Assembly (NCBI GenBank): GCA_021785055.1
Contig: JAJYGS010000172.1
Coordinates: 1 to 12,809, forward strand
DNA: 12,809 bases
Direction of reading: 5' to 3'
From: Nitrospirota bacterium
GTDB lineage: Bacteria > Nitrospirota > JACRHJ01
Below, one piece after another: positions 8,715 to 12,809 of the stretch. Within the stretch, counting starts at the first letter, position 1, and each line of letters starts with the position of its first letter. The notes beneath the pieces are model-generated. The model saw only the letters and a list, made by a program, of their open reading frames with translations, did no database searches and was not told the DNA's origin. The translations under genes and the position numbers were made by a program.

Positions 8715-9829
8715 TTAGTCGGCGCTCCTGCGCTGTCCTGACGGCGGTTTCCGCGTGAAACGCTCAGCATAATCCCTACCGACACGAGCGCAACAAAAAC
8801 CGACGACCCTCCCGCGCTGATGAACGGGAGCGGCATGCCCTTGTTCGGGAATATGCCCGTCGCTACACCCATGTTTATAAGGGCCTGCAACCCTATCATC
8901 AGCGTCAGCGCGAAAACCAGGAGCCGCCCGAACGGGTCCCTGCACTTAAGCGCAAGCCTCATGCCGAACAGCATAAACAGCAGGAAAAGTATTACTATGG
9001 CCGTTGCGCCTATGAATCCGAATTCCTCGCCGATGACCGAGAATATGAAGTCGTTGTGCGGCTCCGGCAGGAAAAGCAGCTTCTGTCTGCTCTGGCCCAG
9101 TCCCACGCCCGTCAGTCCGCCGCCGCCGAACGCGAGAAAAGACTGGATGGTCTGGAACCCGGCGCCAAGAGGATCGTTCCACGGGTTCATAAAAGTGTGG
9201 AGGCGGCTTTTGCGATAACCGACCTTGAAGAGTTGCAGATAAAGAACCGGTATTGCCCCAAGCACCAGCGCGCCCAGGTGGGACAGCTTCGCCCCGCCTG
9301 CAAAAAGCATCATGAATACAACCGCGCATATCGCGGCGGCTGTCCCGAAATCAGGCTCCAGGGCAATCAGCAGGACGAGGGTCCCGCAGATAAAGAGATA
9401 CGGTCCGATGCCGTGCCAGAAATCGTGCAGTCTGTCCGCCCTCTTTGCAAGCGACGCGGCTACGAACGTGAAGAGGACTGGCTTGGTAAATTCGGATGCC
9501 TGTAACGAAAAACCCGCGAGCCTTATCCACCTGCGCGCGCCGTTCACCTCCGGCCCGACCAGGGTTATTATAAGCAGTATAAAACACAAAAACAGCGCGG
9601 GCAACGAGAGCTTCCGGAAGATTTTATAGTCCATCCTCCAGGCGGCGAACATCGCCGCCATCCCGGCCCCGGCCCAGACAATCTGCCTCTTCAGGTAATA
9701 GGCCGAGTCGTTGTGATACCTAAGCGCCATGACCGAGCTCGCGGAATACACCATCACAAGCCCGAAGGACAGTAGTATAAGCGTTATGAAAAAAATTAAG
9801 CTGTCTTCGCGGATTTGCTTAAGCTTCAT
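8711..9829 (-). CDS. ftsW: Septal peptidoglycan polymerase FtsW (SEDS family)
   Basis: 372 residues, a polytopic inner-membrane protein with about ten hydrophobic segments. FtsW polymerises lipid II into septal glycan together with a class B PBP (FtsI), whose gene is not in this window. Seen: early VYSASS (27-32), NGARRWIRLAGFSLQASEF (96-114), LEPDFGTA (157-164), and PEPHNDFIF with D260, the equivalent of the catalytic Asp (E. coli FtsW D297). LPFISAGGSS (334-343) matches the FtsW LPFISYGGSS motif except Ala for Tyr. RodA is the nearest alternative; position between murD and murG supports FtsW. ATG at 9829 follows the murD stop by 3 nt, with GGAG upstream. The short polar C-terminal tail ([14 protein letters not shown]) is cytoplasmic by the expected topology. 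Confidence 0.95.
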   Translation of the reverse strand: MKLKQIREDSLIFFITLILLSFGLVMVYSASSVMALRYHNDSAYYLKRQIVWAGAGMAAMFAAWRMDYKIFRKLSLPALFLCFILLIITLVGPEVNGARRWIRLAGFSLQASEFTKPVLFTFVAASLAKRADRLHDFWHGIGPYLFICGTLVLLIALEPDFGTAAAICAVVFMMLFAGGAKLSHLGALVLGAIPVLYLQLFKVGYRKSRLHTFMNPWNDPLGAGFQTIQSFLAFGGGGLTGVGLGQSRQKLLFLPEPHNDFIFSVIGEEFGFIGATAIVILFLLFMLFGMRLALKCRDPFGRLLVFALTLMIGLQALINMGVATGIFPNKGMPLPFISAGGSSVFVALVSVGIMLSVSRGNRRQDSAGAPTN

Positions 9830-9832
9830 TGG

Positions 9833-11176
9833 TTACAGGCTCCGCACTATCTCCTTGAACTGCCGGCCACGGTCCTCGAAATCCATGAACATGTCAAAGC
9901 TCGCGCAGGCGGGGGAAAGCAGCACAACATCGCCCCTTGACGCCGCGTCTTTTGCCTTCAATACGGCGTCCTTCAAAGACGACGCGCGCACGGTCTCGGT
10001 CTCGCCGCCGATCGCCTCGTCCATCACGTCCGCGGCCTTGCCGAAAAGCACGAGCCTCTTGACCCTCTCCCGCACAAGCTTCTTAAGCGGCGAGAAATCA
10101 CTGTGCTTGTCCAGGCCGCCCGCGAGCAATATCACCGGTTCGGTGAAGCTTTCTATGGATTTCTCCACCGCCCCGACGTTTGTTCCCTTGGAATCGTTTA
10201 TGTAGCTCACGCCGTTTATTTCCCGTACGAATTCCAGCCTGTGCTCAAGTCCCGGAAATTCGCGGAGGACTTTCTCCACCGCGCCTGCTCTGGCCCCGGC
10301 GGCAAGCGTTATTGCAGCGGCGGCAAGCGCGTTCTCAAGGTTATGCACGCCGCGAATCCTTATATCCTTTGCCTCGATTATTCTCTCCTCAGCGCCTGAC
10401 ACGGCGCTTACGAGAACTCCGCCCTTCACGAAAACTCCGCCCCCCGGGCATTCCTTCCGCGAGAACGGAACGACCCTGCACATCGCTTTTTTAGCCAGAG
10501 CGGCTGATGGCGCGTCGTCCAGGTTTACCACCAGGCAATCCTTGAGCGTCTGGTTTTTGTATACCCTGGCCTTTGCCGCCGCATATTCCTTCATGTTCCG
10601 GTAGCGGTCGAGGTGGTCCTGCGTAATGTTCAGAAGCGCAGATATTTTCGGGCGGAATTTTTTAACGGTCTCCAGCTGAAAGCTCGATACCTCGGCCACT
10701 ATGTAGTCCCGACCCCTGAGGAGGTCAGGCTCTTCTGTGAGGGCGTTGCCGAGGTTTCCTCCCACCGTTACCTTCATCCCCGAAGCCTTCAATATTTCGC
10801 CGACGAGGGTGGTCGTGGTGGACTTTCCGTTAGTCCCGGTTATGGCGATGAACGGCGAATCCGAATACAGATACGCAAGCTCCAGCTCTCCTATAACCGG
10901 CACATTCGCCGAAATCGCCTTCTTTATCGGCGGGACAGAAAGGGGCATGCCGGGCGAGACTACTATCATGTCCGCGCCGGAAAAAAGCTCATCCGGGTGC
11001 GCGCCCAGAACCTTCCTTACCTTAGAACTCAGCCGCAGGAGCTGTTCGCCAATCTCCGCCTCCGGCTTGAGGTCCGTAACTGTCACATCCGCGCCAAGCC
11101 GGACGAGCAGATTGGCCGCCCCCACGCCGCTTCGGGCCAGGCCCGCGACTGTTATTTTCTTGCCGCTGAAGTTCAT
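9833..11176 (-). CDS. murD: UDP-N-acetylmuramoyl-L-alanine--D-glutamate ligase MurD
   Basis: 447 residues. MurD adds D-Glu to UDP-MurNAc-L-Ala, the second stem-peptide step, using ATP in the cytoplasm. The N-terminal UMP-binding domain starts KITVAGLARSGVGAA (7-21). The P-loop is TGTNGKSTTTT (113-123). AEVSSFQLE, LNITQDHLDRY and the HNLENALAA region follow in the central domain. The C-terminal domain has LEHRLEFV, INDSKGTN and LLSPACASFDMFMDFEDRG, the last distinguishing MurD from other Mur ligases. ATG at 11176 lies 2 nt after the carboxypeptidase stop, and its AGGA Shine-Dalgarno lies inside the last codons of that gene. The ftsW start follows by 3 nt. Confidence 0.98.
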   Translation of the reverse strand: MNFSGKKITVAGLARSGVGAANLLVRLGADVTVTDLKPEAEIGEQLLRLSSKVRKVLGAHPDELFSGADMIVVSPGMPLSVPPIKKAISANVPVIGELELAYLYSDSPFIAITGTNGKSTTTTLVGEILKASGMKVTVGGNLGNALTEEPDLLRGRDYIVAEVSSFQLETVKKFRPKISALLNITQDHLDRYRNMKEYAAAKARVYKNQTLKDCLVVNLDDAPSAALAKKAMCRVVPFSRKECPGGGVFVKGGVLVSAVSGAEERIIEAKDIRIRGVHNLENALAAAAITLAAGARAGAVEKVLREFPGLEHRLEFVREINGVSYINDSKGTNVGAVEKSIESFTEPVILLAGGLDKHSDFSPLKKLVRERVKRLVLFGKAADVMDEAIGGETETVRASSLKDAVLKAKDAASRGDVVLLSPACASFDMFMDFEDRGRQFKEIVRSL

Positions 11177-11178
11177 TG

Positions 11179-12276
11179 CTAAGTCCTGCGTCTTCTTCCC
11201 CTTATGTGTCGTCTGTGGTGAACGCCGTATATCTTGAGCCTTTTGCCCGGCCGTATCTTAGACCTCAGGGACAGGCCGTTCAGCCTTGCCAGCTTTTTGA
11301 CGCTCATGCCGTATCTGCGGGCGATGCCGGAGAGCGTGTCGCCGCGCCTTACCCTGTAAAGCCGCCTGGAGACGACCTTCCTTCCGCGATGCCTTATTCT
11401 CTCCCTGACCCTGTAAGAAGCCTTTATTATCCGCCCGGCCTCCGGCGTGTCGCCGAGCGCCAGGGTCTGGTTCCTCATGGCCAGTTCAAACCCCTTGTCC
11501 AGGAGTTTTTTGGTATCTCCCCAGAGGTCTGCGCCGTGCAGGATCGCGACTATGAGCCTGGTGTTGGAGCAGTTGGCCTCTCCGACGTAGCACTGCCTGG
11601 CCGCGAGGGTATAGCCCGTCTTGCCGGCGCCCGCGCCCTCGTAATACCAGAGCATCCTGTTATGGTTCTTCAGGAGCATCTTGTCCCTGCGGCCCATGTT
11701 GAGCGTGGCGTATTTGGTGCAGGCTATCTGCATGAAGGTCGGATTGTGCATGGCGTAGCGGAGCATAAGGGCCAGGTCGTACGGCGTGGTGTAATGGTCG
11801 CTTATCGGAAGGCCGGAGGCGTTTCTGAAATTGGTATCCACGGCCCCTATTTCATGAGCCTTCTCGGTCATGAGTTTTGCGAAAGCCGGTTCGGAGCCCG
11901 CTATGCCTTCCGCAAGCACGACGGCGCTGTCGTTGGCGCTTTTCAAAAGCAGCGAATAAAGTAGCGCCTGCACGGTCACCCTGTCACCCGGCCTCAGGTA
12001 AACCTTCGAGGCGGGCATGGAGGCCGCGTAGCGGCTCACCGTGAAGACGTCGGACATCTTCGCCCGTTCGAGGGTAAGTATCGCGGTCATTACCTTGGTG
12101 CAGGAGGCGGGCGGTAACTTCGTGTTCAGGTTCCGGGATATTATGACCTTGCCGGTATCGGCGTCCATGACGCAGACGCCCTCGGCGGTTACGGAAAATT
12201 TATCTTCCGCAAGGGCTGGCCGAAGCGAGGTTAAAAGAACGAGTGTAAAAAAAATCAGCGCCGACAATCTCTTCAT
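11179..12276 (-). CDS. Penicillin-binding D-Ala-D-Ala carboxypeptidase (peptidase S11) with C-terminal LysM
   Basis: 365 residues. A signal peptide (residues 1-23, hydrophobic core LSALIFFTLVLL, cut near ALA-ED) predicts export. The S11/PBP5-type catalytic domain (~27-270) has all three active-site motifs: SCTK (S58 nucleophile, K61), SAN (113-115) and KTG (219-221). This family removes the terminal D-Ala from pentapeptide stems. The beta-rich PBP5 C-terminal domain and membrane-anchor helix seem absent. Instead a basic linker leads to a LysM domain (~306-349, YRVRRGDTLSGIARRYGMSV to LKIYG), which binds GlcNAc-containing glycan, and to a tail with 7 Arg and 3 His in the last 13 residues. It is inserted between mraY and murD, where the E. 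coli-type cluster has no gene. TAG of mraY and this ATG are 12 nt apart, with AAGGAAGAAG between. Endopeptidase or beta-lactamase-like activity is possible but less likely. Catalytic call firm; a specific dac symbol is not assigned. Confidence 0.94.
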   Translation of the reverse strand: MKRLSALIFFTLVLLTSLRPALAEDKFSVTAEGVCVMDADTGKVIISRNLNTKLPPASCTKVMTAILTLERAKMSDVFTVSRYAASMPASKVYLRPGDRVTVQALLYSLLLKSANDSAVVLAEGIAGSEPAFAKLMTEKAHEIGAVDTNFRNASGLPISDHYTTPYDLALMLRYAMHNPTFMQIACTKYATLNMGRRDKMLLKNHNRMLWYYEGAGAGKTGYTLAARQCYVGEANCSNTRLIVAILHGADLWGDTKKLLDKGFELAMRNQTLALGDTPEAGRIIKASYRVRERIRHRGRKVVSRRLYRVRRGDTLSGIARRYGMSVKKLARLNGLSLRSKIRPGKRLKIYGVHHRRHIRGRRRRT

Positions 12277-12288
12277 GACTTCTTCCTT

Positions 12289-12809
12289 CTACCTGAGTTT
12301 CAGGGTGCTCAGGCCCACCAACGCAAGAATAATGCCCAGAATCCAAAACCGCGCTATCACCTTCGACTCCGCCCAGCCCATCTCCTCGAAGTGGTGATGG
12401 ACTGGCGCCATCCTGAAAATCCTCTTGCCCCGGCTCTTGAACGACGCTACCTGGAAGATTACCGAGAGCGCCTCCGCGACGAATATGCCCCCTACTATCA
12501 CCAGTATTATTTCGTGCTTTGTCAGCACGGCCAGCATGCCGAGCGCCCCGCCCAGGCTCAGACTTCCGACATCGCCCATGAACACCTCTGCGGGATGCGA
12601 GTTATACCACAGAAAGCCCAGGGACGCGCCCATCAGGGCCCCGCAGAAGACCGTCAGCTCTCCCGCACCCTGAATGTACAGCACCTGTAGATAATTTGCG
12701 AATATCCTGTTGCCCGTAACATACACGAGAACGGCGTTGGCGCCCGCGGCTATGCCGACAAGACCTATTGCCAGGCCGTCCAGGCCGTCGGTTAGGTTTA
12801 CCGCATTGG
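12289..12809 (-). CDS. mraY: Phospho-N-acetylmuramoyl-pentapeptide transferase MraY, partial (5' end beyond window)
   Basis: The C-terminal ~173 residues are visible; the 5' half lies beyond 12809. MraY is a polytopic inner-membrane enzyme that transfers phospho-MurNAc-pentapeptide from UDP to undecaprenyl phosphate, making lipid I. The visible part starts with [13 protein letters not shown], a core motif of the active site, continues with [20 protein letters not shown] (catalytic-region Asp in FMGD) and [15 protein letters not shown] with the MraY-specific HHH loop, and ends [18 protein letters not shown], the typical MraY C terminus. The HHH motif separates it from WecA-type relatives. The DDxxK motif is upstream and cannot be checked. 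The carboxypeptidase gene starts 12 nt after its TAG. Confidence 0.97.
   Translation of the reverse strand, partial: NAVNLTDGLDGLAIGLVGIAAGANAVLVYVTGNRIFANYLQVLYIQGAGELTVFCGALMGASLGFLWYNSHPAEVFMGDVGSLSLGGALGMLAVLTKHEIILVIVGGIFVAEALSVIFQVASFKSRGKRIFRMAPVHHHFEEMGWAESKVIARFWILGIILALVGLSTLKLR

Overview
The window holds one continuous minus-strand gene run: the downstream two thirds of a bacterial dcw (division and cell wall) cluster. Read in the direction of transcription, from high to low coordinates, it contains mraY (5' end cut by the window), a penicillin-binding D,D-carboxypeptidase with a C-terminal LysM domain, murD, ftsW, murG, murC, murB, ddl, ftsQ, ftsA, ftsZ and the N-terminal part of a B12-binding-type radical SAM protein (3' end cut by the window). 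There is no stretch of 300 bases without a gene. The largest intergenic gap is about 60 nt, between ftsA and ftsZ. Most other junctions overlap by 4 to 8 nt or are separated by 2 to 16 nt. I see no convincing internal promoter, no rho-independent terminator, no RNA gene, no mobile element and no CRISPR. Every plus-strand reading frame looks like a shadow of a real gene.

How the genes work together: Ddl makes D-Ala-D-Ala. MurB completes UDP-MurNAc, MurC adds the first residue (L-Ala) and MurD adds D-Glu. MraY loads the finished UDP-MurNAc-pentapeptide onto undecaprenyl phosphate (lipid I), and MurG adds GlcNAc (lipid II). FtsW, a SEDS glycosyltransferase, polymerises lipid II at the septum. 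FtsQ, FtsA and FtsZ build and anchor the divisome. The inserted D,D-carboxypeptidase would trim the terminal D-Ala from pentapeptides in the periplasm, and its LysM domain would hold it on glycan. The radical SAM gene after ftsZ has no evident role in division.

Organism: the genes are moderately GC-rich. FtsA has a membrane-targeting helix, FtsZ has the DxPxFLRRQAD-type tail, MurB is the short type II form, and murB lies between murC and ddl. A B12/radical SAM gene follows ftsZ where many Proteobacteria have lpxC. This suggests a Gram-negative bacterium outside the Gamma/Betaproteobacteria, perhaps Desulfobacterota- or Nitrospirota-like. That placement is from memory of cluster layouts and is low confidence.

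Overall this is a largely ordinary housekeeping region. The points worth a second look are the LysM-carboxypeptidase inserted between mraY and murD, the radical SAM gene starting 6 nt after ftsZ and in frame with its stop, and a dense cluster of perfect palindromes in that radical SAM gene that coincides with apparently extra residues. Three genes (ftsA, murG and the radical SAM gene) appear to start with TTG.
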